Shown here: in pieces, positions 1 through 7,610 of the stretch
Position numbering within the stretch: position 1 is the stretch's first letter
Layout of the letters: each line of letters begins with the position of its first letter
NCBI RefSeq assembly: GCF_000718135.1
Contig: NZ_JOEM01000026.1
Span: forward strand, 36,258 to 100,257
DNA from: Streptomyces cyaneofuscatus
Lineage (GTDB): Bacteria; Actinomycetota; Actinomycetes; Streptomycetales; Streptomycetaceae
DNA length: 64,000 nt
Direction of reading: 5' to 3'
Translations under genes and position numbers: made by a program
Notes under the pieces: generated by a model
Databases searched by the model: none
What the model was told of the DNA's origin: nothing
Seen by the model: only the letters and a program-made list of their open reading frames with translations

Positions 1-109
1 GGCCCCGGGTCTCTACTTCACCGGCTTCACCAATCCGATCAGCGGGATGCTGCGCGAGATGGCCCTGGACGCCGGGAAGATCGCCAAGAGGGTGGCGCGG
101 GCCCACTGA
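1..109 (+). CDS. Flavin-dependent monooxygenase, C-terminal end only
   Basis: The window opens inside a gene; 36 codons are readable from base 2 to a TGA at 107-109. The end reads GLYFTGFTNPISGML and then a basic helix. This matches the last segment of FAD/NAD(P)-binding flavoprotein monooxygenases, where a Gly-Leu-Tyr-Phe-x-Gly strand closes the second nucleotide-binding fold and carries residues that contact FAD. Only this tail is present, so substrate and exact subfamily cannot be judged. The next gene is convergent. Confidence 0.6.
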   Translation, partial: APGLYFTGFTNPISGMLREMALDAGKIAKRVARAH

Positions 110-144
110 GGTCCGGCAGTTGCCTCTGTGGAAGGTCCTCCTGG

Positions 145-474
145 CTACGGAAGGGCTTCCAGCCGCTCCATGTTCTCCTCGCCCCACTCACCGAGCGGGG
201 TGAGCGCGGTGATGAGCGAGCGGCCGAACTCCGTCAGCGAGTACTCCACCTTCGGCGGCACCTGCTGGTGCACCTCGCGGTGCACCAGGCCGCTGGCCTC
301 CAGTTCGCGCAGCTGCAGGATCAGCATGCGCTCACTGATCCCGGCCACGGTCCGGCGCAACTCGCCGAAGCGCAGGGGGCCTTCGTCGAGCCAGAACAGA
401 ATCAGGCCCTTCCACTTCCCTCCCATGACATCGATGGCGGCATCCAGTCCGCAGGTGTAACTCCGCTTCGGCAT
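145..474 (-). CDS. HxlR-family winged-helix regulator
   Basis: A 109-residue protein, the usual size for HxlR regulators, which bind DNA as dimers and often respond to aldehydes, quinones or redox stress. The family opening is visible: a cysteine at residue 8, then AAIDVMGGKWKGLILFWL, followed by FGELRR, a recognition helix around ISERML and a wing near EYSLTEFG. The ATG at 472-474 is chosen because the family begins just before the conserved Cys; the open frame upstream is unrelated in composition. It is divergent from the reductase gene at 646, and a repeated half-site lies between them, so it probably controls that reductase and itself. The effector is unknown. Confidence 0.9.
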   Translation of the reverse strand: MPKRSYTCGLDAAIDVMGGKWKGLILFWLDEGPLRFGELRRTVAGISERMLILQLRELEASGLVHREVHQQVPPKVEYSLTEFGRSLITALTPLGEWGEENMERLEALP

Positions 475-503
475 CTGCCCTCCCGGGGGCTCACCACTGA
501 CAG

Positions 504-534
504 AACTGTGGGTACCGAACAGAATTGTAGGTAC
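504..534. promoter_or_regulatory. Candidate HxlR operator (direct repeat)
   Basis: Two near-identical 12-base units, AACTGTGGGTAC at 504-515 and AATTGTAGGTAC at 523-534, lie 19 bases apart in the 171-base gap between the divergent HxlR gene and the reductase gene. Two helical turns of spacing on one face is a plausible arrangement for a dimeric winged-helix repressor. Assignment to the HxlR protein rests on position only. Confidence 0.45.
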
Positions 535-645
535 TTGCGGAAGATTCAGTGCCCTCGCAGCATGGAACAGGCGGCGCGCAGGGAGCCCACAACTCCCTTT
601 CTCACGCCTGCCCTTCACTCCCTCTCGCTGACGCAGGAGCACCCC

Positions 646-1536
646 ATGACCGAGCACCCCCGCACGCCCGTGACCGTCATCGGACTGGGCTCGATGGGCC
701 GCGCGCTGGCCAAGGCGTACATCAAGGCCGGGCATCCGACCACCGTCTGGAACAGGACCCCGTCGAAGGGCACGCCCCTGGTGGCGCTCGGGGCCCGGCA
801 GGCACGGACGGTCGAGGAGGCCGTGGCGGCGAGCCCTCTGGTCATCGCCTGCCTGACCACGTTCGAGTCCACCGTCCAGGCGCTGGGACCGGCCACTGCG
901 ACGATCCGGGGGCGCACCCTGGTGACCCTGAACAGCGGGTCGCCGGCCGACGCCCGCGCCATGGCCGACTGGGCGTCCGGGCACGGCGCCCGGTACCTCG
1001 GTGGGGCGGTCAAGAACGTTCCGTCCGCCGTGGGCGCCGAGGACACCCTGCTGTACTACGGCGGCGACCGGGGCGTTTTCGACGAGCACGCGGCCACCCT
1101 GCGGGTGCTGGGCGGCGACACCGTACACCTCGGCGACGACCCCGATCTCGCCGCGCTGTACGAGATGGCGGTGGGCGGCACGCTGCTGCCCGCGCTCGTC
1201 GGCTTCTTCCAGGGGGCGGCGGCGCTCCGGGCGCGTGGGCTCGGCGCCGCCTCGATGGTGCGGTTCGGCGTCAAGTGGTTCGAGATGGTCGGAGCGCTCC
1301 TTCCGGTCTTCGCCGGGGAGATCGACCGGGGCGAGTACGGCGATCCCGCGTCCTCGGTGGATCTGTTCCTCGCCGGAGCGGCCTACGACGTGGCGTTCGC
1401 CGAGGAGGCGGGGCTCGACGTGGAGTGGCACCGCCCGTTCCACGACCTGCTGCGGCGGGCCGTCGACGCCGGTCATGGGGGCCACAGCATCTCGGCCCTG
1501 ACCGAGGTGCTCAGGAGCCCGGCGCACCCGGCGTAG
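646..1536 (+). CDS. NAD(P)-dependent 6PGDH-like reductase (imine-reductase type)
   Basis: A 296-residue oxidoreductase of the beta-hydroxyacid dehydrogenase / imine reductase superfamily. The N-terminal Rossmann motif VIGLGSMGRALAKAY is at residues 10-24, with an Arg after the second strand (VWNRTPSKG) that favours NADP. The typical linker (TLNSGSPADARAMADW) precedes a helical C-terminal dimerisation domain. The lysine that is catalytic in true hydroxyacid dehydrogenases is not obvious, as in imine reductases, so the reduced substrate could be an imine or a carbonyl. The ATG at 646 has CAGGAG seven bases upstream. It is divergent from the HxlR regulator, which probably controls it. Confidence 0.85.
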   Translation: MTEHPRTPVTVIGLGSMGRALAKAYIKAGHPTTVWNRTPSKGTPLVALGARQARTVEEAVAASPLVIACLTTFESTVQALGPATATIRGRTLVTLNSGSPADARAMADWASGHGARYLGGAVKNVPSAVGAEDTLLYYGGDRGVFDEHAATLRVLGGDTVHLGDDPDLAALYEMAVGGTLLPALVGFFQGAAALRARGLGAASMVRFGVKWFEMVGALLPVFAGEIDRGEYGDPASSVDLFLAGAAYDVAFAEEAGLDVEWHRPFHDLLRRAVDAGHGGHSISALTEVLRSPAHPA

Positions 1537-1672
1537 ATCACACCTGCGTGGATCGAGGCCGAAGGGTACGAGGTGGCCTTCGCGCAGTACCGGGGCGGGG
1601 CCCGGCCGCCGGCGCCCGGGTGGGCGGTCCGGACAGTCCGGAGCACAGGGCGTCTGTGCCTATCGTGGCGCC

Positions 1673-2638
1673 ATGGACGTGTTCGACGAGCTGTTGCGGG
1701 GCGTGCGGGGCAAGGGTGCGGTGTTCGGACGGTCGGTGCTGTGGCCGCCGTACTCCCTGCGCTTCACGGACGGGGCCTACCTGACCCTGTGCCTGCCGAT
1801 GCGGGGGGCCGGGTGGATCGTGCCGGAGGGCGGCGAGCCGCTGCGGCTGGCCGCCGGGGCGGCCGCGATCGTCCGGGGGCCGGCCCCGTTCACCTTCACC
1901 GACGACCCGGCGGGCGGTACGGGGGCGGGGGTACGGGAGGTGCGCTGGGGCGCCGACCCGGCGCCTGCGCCCGAACTGGCCGCCGTCCCCGGCCCGGGGG
2001 CCGAACTGGACGGGCCCACCGTGCTGCTGGCCGCCGCCTACGACGTACAGGCGCAGGTCCCCCAGCGGTTGCTGCGGGCCCTCCCGCCGGCGCTCGTCGT
2101 GCCCGACGAGGAGGACTGCGGGCCGCTGCGCGACTACCTGGCCGCCCAGATCGGCGGCGCGCGGCCCGGGTACCAGATCGTGCTGGACCGGCTGCTGGAC
2201 TGGCTGCTCGTGTGCACCCTGCGGGACTGGTTCGACCGCCCGGAGGCCGAGCCGCCGGGGTGGTACGGAGCCCTGGCCGACGAGGTCGCGGGGCCCGCGC
2301 TGCGGGCGATGCACGAGGACCCGGCACACCCCTGGACGACGGCCGAGCTGGCGGCCCGGGCCGGGGTCTCGCGGACCACGCTGGCGAAGCGATTCACGGA
2401 GCTGGTCGGCGACGGCCCGGTGGCGTACCTGACCGAGTGGCGCATGGCCCTCGCCGCCGACCTGCTGACCCGCCCGGAGCTGACGGTGGCGGCGGTGGCC
2501 CGGCGGGTCGGCTACGCGGACGCGTTCGGCTTCAGCGCGGCGTTCAAGCGGCTCCGGGGCGAGAGCCCGAGCGCGTTCCGGCGCGAGGCCACGGCGAGCG
2601 GGCGCGCACCCCTCCCCGCCTCCTTGACGTCAACTTGA
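1673..2638 (+). CDS. AraC-family regulator with cupin-type sensor domain
   Basis: A 321-residue regulator. Residues about 1-190 form the AraC-binding (cupin_6-like) sensor region, seen as the opening DVFDELLRGVRGKGAVFG and the strand WPPYSLRFTDGAYLTLCL. Two C-terminal helix-turn-helix units follow: AELAARAGVSRTTLAKRF, then VAAVARRVGYADAFGFSAAFK with the family signature near GESPSAFRRE. These proteins normally regulate a neighbouring oxidoreductase or transporter. The nearest candidates are the reductase upstream and the MarR-like gene 50 bases downstream. Translation starts at ATG 1673, since upstream sequence in frame is low-complexity and not conserved in style. The inducer is not predictable. 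Confidence 0.88.
   Translation: MDVFDELLRGVRGKGAVFGRSVLWPPYSLRFTDGAYLTLCLPMRGAGWIVPEGGEPLRLAAGAAAIVRGPAPFTFTDDPAGGTGAGVREVRWGADPAPAPELAAVPGPGAELDGPTVLLAAAYDVQAQVPQRLLRALPPALVVPDEEDCGPLRDYLAAQIGGARPGYQIVLDRLLDWLLVCTLRDWFDRPEAEPPGWYGALADEVAGPALRAMHEDPAHPWTTAELAARAGVSRTTLAKRFTELVGDGPVAYLTEWRMALAADLLTRPELTVAAVARRVGYADAFGFSAAFKRLRGESPSAFRREATASGRAPLPASLTST
2624..2633. promoter_or_regulatory. Perfect 10-bp palindrome before MarR-like gene
   Basis: TTGACGTCAA spans the end of the AraC-type gene and the start of the short gap before the MarR-like gene. It sits about 60 bases ahead of that gene's start codon. Position and symmetry fit an autoregulatory operator, but no second site is visible nearby. 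Confidence 0.3.
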
Positions 2639-2690
2639 CTTGAGGTTCTACGTTGAGCTCATCAGCCGACGACTTCAAGGAGAGCCGGTC

Positions 2691-3158
2691 ATGACGCTCC
2701 CTCAGCTCACCGACACCGAACTCGCCGCCCAGCCTGCCGCCTACTGGACAGGCGTGGCCTACGAGGCGCTCATCGCCTTCATCCGGGAGCGGCAGGCCGA
2801 ACTCGGTTTCACCCAGCCCCAGTTCTGGCTGCTGCGCAACCTGTCGGCGAACGACCTCTCCCCCGACGGCCGGGGCCTGACCGTCGCCGAGCTCCAGCAG
2901 GCCATGAGCACCTACATCCGGTTCGAGGACGACCTGGCGGCCGAGTCGGAGGTCCTGGTGGAGCGGGGCTGGCTCACCCGGGACGAGGACGGGCGGCTGT
3001 GGATCACCGAGGCGGGGGAGGAGGCCCGGGCCGGGCTCAAGCGGCACGCCCCGGGCATCCGTGCCCGCGTCCACCAGGGCATCGACGACGCCGATTACGT
3101 CACCGCCCTCAAGGTGCTGCGGCAGATGATCCGCAACACGGGTGGCAGCCCGGACTAG
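2691..3158 (+). CDS. MarR-like winged-helix regulator
   Basis: A 155-residue protein with the helical architecture of MarR regulators. An N-terminal dimerisation helix (YWTGVAYEALIAFIRERQ) leads to a winged-helix core ending LVERGWLTRDEDGRLWITEAGEEA, the characteristic wing and start of the last helix. C-terminal helices (QGIDDADYVTALKVLRQMI) complete the dimer. The ATG at 2691 is preceded by AAGGAGAG, a good ribosome site. It is convergent with the NmrA-like gene, the most likely enzyme neighbour, and is probably a local repressor; the ligand is unknown. Confidence 0.82.
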   Translation: MTLPQLTDTELAAQPAAYWTGVAYEALIAFIRERQAELGFTQPQFWLLRNLSANDLSPDGRGLTVAELQQAMSTYIRFEDDLAAESEVLVERGWLTRDEDGRLWITEAGEEARAGLKRHAPGIRARVHQGIDDADYVTALKVLRQMIRNTGGSPD

Positions 3159-3209
3159 GCGATCCCGCCCGCCTAGTCCGGGCCCCGGCACTCCCCCCCC
3201 AGTCGCCGC

Positions 3210-4100
3210 TCAGCCCCAGACGCCCGCCGCCGCCGCGTCCCGGAAGACGTCGGCGACGTCGCGCGGGGGGCGGCCCAGGGCACGGCGGACGCCATCCTTC
3301 AGCGGGGCCTCCCGGCTCGTGCGGATCGGGTCCAGGCCGCCCGTCCAGAGCTCGATGTCCGTCTCCGACATGCCCTGCTCGACCAGCCCCTTCCGGAAGT
3401 CCGCCGGGTCGACCGGGACGTAGGAGGCACGCGGGCCGCCGGTCGCCTTCGCGATCTCGTCCAGGGCCTCGGCGACGCTCAGCGCGCGGGGGCCCGACAG
3501 CTCGTACACCTCGCCGTCGTGGCCGTCCTCGGTGAGCGCCGCCACCGCCACCGCCGCGATGTCGTCGGTGTCGATGTACGCCGCCTTGCCGTCCCCGACC
3601 GGGAGGACCAGTTCCCCGGCGCGTACGCCGTCGACGAAGGCGCCCTCGGTGAAGTTCTGGGTGAACCAGCCGGGGCGCAGGATCGTCCAGGCCGGGCCGG
3701 CGGAACGCACGGCCTCCTCGCCCTGGAAGTGCGGGCCCCGGTTGAGGAGGGTGTCACCGAAGTAGCCCGGCTCGTCCACGCCCCGCGCCGAGAGCAGCAC
3801 GATCCGCCGCACCCCGGCCGCCACGGCCTGCTCGACGAAGGCGGGCGTCGGGGACGGCACGGCGTCCAGCGGGACGATGTAGACGGCGGCGGCCCCCTCC
3901 AGGGCGGGCGCCCAGGTGGCCGGGTCCTCCCAGTCGAACGGGGTCTCACCGGACCGGGAGGCCGCCCGCGTCTCCACCCCCAGCTCGCGGAGGCGGGCCG
4001 CCACGCGGCGGCCGGTCTTGCCGGTGCCGCCGGTCACCAGGACCGGGGACAGGGGCTGGGGGGCGGACTGTCCCGGTGTTGCGTCTGCTGTCGTTGTCAT
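3210..4100 (-). CDS. NmrA/atypical SDR NAD(P)-binding protein
   Basis: A 296-residue atypical short-chain dehydrogenase of the NmrA/NAD(P)H-binding group. The glycine-rich nucleotide motif VLVTGGTGKTGRRVAARL is at residues about 20-37, followed by an Arg-rich end of the second strand (RAASRSG) typical of NADP binding. Middle segments such as ILRPGWFTQNF match NmrA-like sensors and NAD(P)H:quinone oxidoreductase 2-like enzymes. The classical SDR Tyr-x-x-x-Lys catalytic pair is not evident, so it may be a redox sensor or a quinone reductase. It is monocistronic, with the tRNA gene behind its promoter. Confidence 0.85.
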   Translation of the reverse strand: MTTTADATPGQSAPQPLSPVLVTGGTGKTGRRVAARLRELGVETRAASRSGETPFDWEDPATWAPALEGAAAVYIVPLDAVPSPTPAFVEQAVAAGVRRIVLLSARGVDEPGYFGDTLLNRGPHFQGEEAVRSAGPAWTILRPGWFTQNFTEGAFVDGVRAGELVLPVGDGKAAYIDTDDIAAVAVAALTEDGHDGEVYELSGPRALSVAEALDEIAKATGGPRASYVPVDPADFRKGLVEQGMSETDIELWTGGLDPIRTSREAPLKDGVRRALGRPPRDVADVFRDAAAAGVWG

Positions 4101-4157
4101 GGATCAAGCCTTGCCCGGCTCCCCCCGTCCCGCCATGGTTCAGCGTCCGGGAGGGAT

Positions 4158-4191
4158 GTCCGACCGTCCGGCCGGTCCGACCGTCCGGCCC
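4158..4191. repeat. Tandem 17-bp duplication
   Basis: Two adjacent 17-base units (4158-4174 and 4175-4191) differ only in the last base; each starts GTCCGACCGTCCGGCC. They lie upstream of the NmrA-like gene start and past the tRNA terminator. The unit is internally symmetric (GGCCGGACGGTC on the other strand), so it may act as a protein-binding site or be a replication-slippage product. Confidence 0.6.
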
Positions 4192-4218
4192 GGGAGAACA
4201 GTCCGAGGTCCAGGAGAA

Positions 4219-4259
4219 ACGTCTGAGGCCCGGATCCAGGGGATCCGGGCCTCAGACGT
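4219..4259 (-). terminator. Terminator of tRNA-fMet, perfect 19-bp stem
   Basis: Bases 4219-4237 and 4241-4259 are exact reverse complements separated by AGG. The stem begins ACGTCTGAGGCC and its foot is followed on the minus strand by TTTCTCC. It begins 11 bases past the tRNA 3' end, so it ends the tRNA transcript. It may also stop any readthrough from the plus strand. Confidence 0.85.
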
Positions 4260-4269
4260 ATTCCATCAG

Positions 4270-4343
4270 TAGCGGGGACAGGATTTGAACCTGCGACCTC
4301 TGGGTTATGAGCCCAGCGAGCTACCGAGCTGCTCCACCCCGCG
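4270..4343 (-). tRNA. Initiator tRNA-fMet (anticodon CAU)
   Basis: The minus strand folds into a full cloverleaf: a seven-base acceptor starting CGCGGGG, D stem GAGC/GCTC, anticodon stem CTGGG/CCCAG around CTCATAA (anticodon CAU), and T arm GCAGG-TTCAAAT-CCTGT. Two features mark it as the initiator rather than elongator tRNA. There are three consecutive G:C pairs next to the anticodon loop, and the first acceptor position is unpaired (C1 opposite U72). The 3' CCA is not encoded. The gene stands alone, with its own terminator. Confidence 0.95.
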
Positions 4344-4440
4344 TCGGTGAACCCAACCCTACGCCACTCCGCGCCCCGCCGTGACCAGCGGCAAGCCGCC
4401 GCCCCGGGGCCGCCCGGAGCCTTTGCCTGCACGACCATTC

Positions 4441-4479
4441 CTGACGGGCCGTCAGTTCAGTAATCTGACAGAGCGTCAG
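4441..4479. promoter_or_regulatory. Two CTGACnGnnCGTCAG operators
   Basis: Two palindromes, CTGACGGGCCGTCAG (4441-4455) and CTGACAGAGCGTCAG (4465-4479), lie 24 bases centre to centre, 76 bases before the acyl-CoA synthetase start. The same motif recurs before other catabolic genes in this window (11309, 21315, 26744, 26834). The form resembles TetR-family operators; no cognate regulator can be assigned. Confidence 0.6.
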
Positions 4480-4490
4480 CCAACCGCATG

Positions 4491-4542
4491 ACCATTGAGC
4501 AGGACCATTGAGCAGGACCATCGAGCAGGACCATCGAGCAGG
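4491..4542 (+). repeat. Four tandem 13-bp units in the 5' leader
   Basis: Four consecutive 13-base units, ACCAT(T/C)GAGCAGG, fill 4491-4542 between the double operator and the acyl-CoA synthetase start. The first two carry T and the last two carry C at the sixth base. The end of the fourth unit forms the ribosome site (CAGGAG) of the gene. Each copy therefore carries a partial Shine-Dalgarno sequence, and copy-number change would alter leader length. Confidence 0.75.
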
Positions 4543-4554
4543 AGTGGCGGAACG

Positions 4555-6783
4555 ATGCTTGGATCGACTCACGGCACCCTCACCACCGACTTCCGCGCCC
4601 GGGTGGTGGCCTGCGGCGAGGAGCCGCACGCCTCCGTCGTCAGCCTGCCCACCGCCACCCGGCAGGGCGGGCTCGATGTCAGCGGCCGGCCGCTGCACCT
4701 GGCCGTGCCCGACCTGGACCGCTTCTTCCGGCCGCGCTCCGTGGCCGTCGTCGGCGCCTCCGACACCGAGGGGCGCCCCAACACCGGCATCACCCGCCAG
4801 CTCGTCGCCTGGGCCGAGCGCGTCGGGGCGCGGCTGCACCCGGTGCACCCGGCCCGGGACGCCGTCTTCGGGCGGCCCTGCGTCCCCTCGGTCGCCGCAC
4901 TGCCCGAACCCGTCGACCTGGCGGTCCTGCTGGTCGCCGACCCGCTCCCGGTGATCGAGGAGCTGGCGGAGGCCAAGGTCCCCTTCGCCGTGGCCTTCGC
5001 CTCCGGGTTCGCCGAGACCGGGGAGGCGGGCGCGGTGGCGCAGGCCCGGCTGGCGGCGGCCGTGGAGCGGTCCGGCGTACGACTGCTGGGGCCGAACACC
5101 AACCTGAACGCCTTCGAGGAGTTCCGGGACGACCTGGAGGGCCCGGCCATCGCCCTCATCACCCAGTCCGGTCACCAGGGCCGGCCCGTCTACGCCCTCC
5201 AGGAGCTGGGCATCCGGCTCTCGCACTGGGCGCCCACGGGCAACGAGGCCGATCTGGAGACCGCCGACTTCCTCGCGTACTTCGCGCAGCGCCCCGAGGT
5301 GGGGGCCATCGCCTGTTACGTGGAGGGGCTCAAGGACGGCCGCTCCTTCCTGCTCGCCGCCGACCGGGCCGCCCGCGCGGGGGTGCCGGTGGTGGCGGTG
5401 AAGGTGGGGCGTACGGAGGCCGGGGCGGAGGCCGCCGCCTCGCACACCGGGAAGCTGACCGGGGCGGACCAGGTGGTGGACGCGGCGATGCGACAGTTCG
5501 GGGTGGTCCGGGTGGACGGCCTCGACGAACTCCAGGACACCGCCGCCCTGCTGGCCCGGGCCCGGCCGCCGCAGGCCGAGGGCGTCGCCGTGTACTCCAT
5601 CTCCGGCGGCACCGGCGCCCACTTCGCCGACCTGGCGACGGCCGCCGGGCTCACCCTGCCCGCCCTCTCCGCCGCCAAGCAGGACGAACTGCACACCTGG
5701 ATACCCGGCTACCTCAACGTGGCCAACCCCATCGACAACGGCGGCCACCCGGTCGGCGACCACCGCGGCCGGAAGATCATCGACGCGATCCTGGCCGACC
5801 CCTCCGTGGGGGTCCTGATCTGTCCGATCACCGGTCCGTTCCCGCCCATGAGCGACCGCCTCGCCCGGGACCTCGTGGACGCGGCCGAGGCCACCGACAA
5901 GCTGGTCTGCGTGATCTGGGGCTCCCCCGTGGGCACCGAGGACGCCTACCGCACCACCCTCCTCGGCTCCTCCCGCGTCGCCACCTTCCGTACGTTCGCC
6001 AACTGCGTCACCGCCGTGAAGGCCTACCTGGACCACCACCGCTTCGCCTCCGGCTACCGCTCCCCCTTCGACGAGGCCCCCCGCACCCCCTCCCCCTCCT
6101 TCCGCAAGGCACGGGGCCTGATGCGCCCGGGGCAGCAGCTCAGCGAGCACGCGGCGAAGCAACTCCTGCGCGCGTACGGGATCCGGGTGCCGCGTGAGCA
6201 GCTGGTGACGAGCGCGGCGGGCGCCGTCCGGGCGGCCGGGCCGGTCGGCTACCCCGTCGTGATGAAGGCCTCCGGACCCCACCTCGCCCACAAGACGGAG
6301 CTGGGCCTGGTGAAGGTGGGCCTGACCTCCGCCAGCCAAGTGCGCGATGCATACCGGGAGTTGACCGATGTCGCCCGCTTCGAATCCGTCGACCTGGACG
6401 GCATCCTGGTCTGCCAGATGATCGACCGGGGCGTCGAGATGATGGTCGGCGTCACCCACGACGCCCTCTTCGGGCCGACCGTCACGGTCGGGCTCGGCGG
6501 GGTCCTGGTGGAGGTGCTGCACGACACGGCGGTACGGGTGCCTCCCTTCGGCGAGAAGGAGGCGCGGGACATGCTCGGCGAGCTGCGCGGCCGGGCCCTG
6601 CTGGCCGGTGTGCGCGGCGGGGCGCCCGTCGACGTGGACGCGCTGGTGGAGGTGGTGCTGCGGGTGCAGCGGATGGCCCTGGAGCTGGGCGACGACCTGA
6701 CCGAGCTGGACATCAACCCGCTGGTGGTGCTGGGGCGCGGGCAGGGCGCGGTGGCGCTGGACGCGCTGGCGGTGTGCCGGTGA
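4555..6783 (+). CDS. Acyl-CoA synthetase, NDP-forming (acetate-CoA ligase family)
   Basis: A 742-residue ADP/NDP-forming acyl-CoA synthetase with alpha and beta parts fused, the usual bacterial layout. Order: CoA-binding Rossmann domain (FFRPRSVAVVGASDTEGRPN, about residues 55-75), succinyl-CoA-ligase-like flavodoxin domains (ALITQSGHQG; YSISGGTGAHFADLA), then an ATP-grasp domain (GYPVVMKASGPHLAHKTELG) ending DDLTELDINPLVVL. It would activate a carboxylic acid for the CoA pathway encoded around it. The start is ATG 4555, with GGAG ten bases upstream; longer reading into the 13-bp repeats is unlikely. It is coupled to the hydratase gene by a GTGA overlap and preceded by two shared operators. 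Confidence 0.9.
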   Translation: MLGSTHGTLTTDFRARVVACGEEPHASVVSLPTATRQGGLDVSGRPLHLAVPDLDRFFRPRSVAVVGASDTEGRPNTGITRQLVAWAERVGARLHPVHPARDAVFGRPCVPSVAALPEPVDLAVLLVADPLPVIEELAEAKVPFAVAFASGFAETGEAGAVAQARLAAAVERSGVRLLGPNTNLNAFEEFRDDLEGPAIALITQSGHQGRPVYALQELGIRLSHWAPTGNEADLETADFLAYFAQRPEVGAIACYVEGLKDGRSFLLAADRAARAGVPVVAVKVGRTEAGAEAAASHTGKLTGADQVVDAAMRQFGVVRVDGLDELQDTAALLARARPPQAEGVAVYSISGGTGAHFADLATAAGLTLPALSAAKQDELHTWIPGYLNVANPIDNGGHPVGDHRGRKIIDAILADPSVGVLICPITGPFPPMSDRLARDLVDAAEATDKLVCVIWGSPVGTEDAYRTTLLGSSRVATFRTFANCVTAVKAYLDHHRFASGYRSPFDEAPRTPSPSFRKARGLMRPGQQLSEHAAKQLLRAYGIRVPREQLVTSAAGAVRAAGPVGYPVVMKASGPHLAHKTELGLVKVGLTSASQVRDAYRELTDVARFESVDLDGILVCQMIDRGVEMMVGVTHDALFGPTVTVGLGGVLVEVLHDTAVRVPPFGEKEARDMLGELRGRALLAGVRGGAPVDVDALVEVVLRVQRMALELGDDLTELDINPLVVLGRGQGAVALDALAVCR

Positions 6784-7610
6784 GCGCGGAACCACTGCCG
6801 GAAGCGCCCGCCTCCGTCCCGTCCACCGTCCTCCACCGCATCACCCCCGACGGCGTCTCCTGGATCACCCTCAACCGGCCCGAGGCCATGAACGCCGTCA
6901 CCTGGGAGCAGCGCGAGCGGGTCATCGCCCTGCTCGCCGACGCCTCCGCCGACCCCGCCGTACGGGCCGTCGTGCTCACCGCCACCGGGCGCGGCTTCTG
7001 CGCGGGCGCCGACCTGCGCGGCGCCCCGGACCGGACCCGCGAACGGGTCCCCGGGGATGTCGCCCGGACCATCCGGCTCGGCGCGCAACGGCTCATCGCC
7101 GCCGTGCTGGACTGCGAGAAGCCGGTGATCGCCGCCGTGAACGGGACCGCCGCCGGGATCGGCGCGCATCTGGCGTTCGCCTGCGATCTGGTCCTGGCGG
7201 CCGACACGGCACGGTTCATCGAGGTCTTCGTACGCCGTGGACTCGTCCCGGACGGTGGCGGCGCCTATCTGCTGCCCCGGCTGGTGGGGCCGCAGCGAGC
7301 GAAGGAGCTGATGTTCTTCGGGGACGCCCTGACGGCGGCGGACGCGGAACGGATGGGGCTGGTCAACCGGTCGGTGCCGGAAGCCGAGTTGGCCGGTCTC
7401 GCCGCCGCGTGGGCCGGGCGGCTGGCCTGCGGGCCCACCCGGGCCATCGCGCTGACCAAGCAGCTCGTGAACGACTCGCTCACCGCCGACCGGGCCACGG
7501 CGTTCGCGGCGGAGGCGGCCGCCCAGGAGATCAACATGACGACGCGGGACGCGAACGAGGGGGTCGCCTCGTTCGTGGAGCGGCGGACTCCGGAGTACCG
7601 GGGGTACTAA
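6780..7610 (+). CDS. Enoyl-CoA hydratase/isomerase family protein
   Basis: A 276-residue crotonase-fold enzyme. The two oxyanion-hole segments are visible (GRGFCAGADLRG; NGTAAGIGAHLAFACDLVLA), and the catalytic region follows as FIEVFVRRGLVPDGGGAYLLPRLVG, with an acidic residue at each expected site. It would hydrate or isomerise an enoyl-CoA made from the acid activated by the preceding gene. The GTG at 6780 overlaps the upstream TGA by four bases, so the two are cotranslated. Its TAA overlaps the stop codon of the convergent reductase gene. Confidence 0.9.
   Translation: MSAEPLPEAPASVPSTVLHRITPDGVSWITLNRPEAMNAVTWEQRERVIALLADASADPAVRAVVLTATGRGFCAGADLRGAPDRTRERVPGDVARTIRLGAQRLIAAVLDCEKPVIAAVNGTAAGIGAHLAFACDLVLAADTARFIEVFVRRGLVPDGGGAYLLPRLVGPQRAKELMFFGDALTAADAERMGLVNRSVPEAELAGLAAAWAGRLACGPTRAIALTKQLVNDSLTADRATAFAAEAAAQEINMTTRDANEGVASFVERRTPEYRGY

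Noticed and set aside
4321..6795. Very long open frame antisense to the acyl-CoA synthetase (over 800 codons)
   Set aside because: It is the GC-rich shadow of the real gene on the plus strand; its residues are Gly, Arg, Val and His-rich with no domain. The same explanation applies to other long antisense frames.
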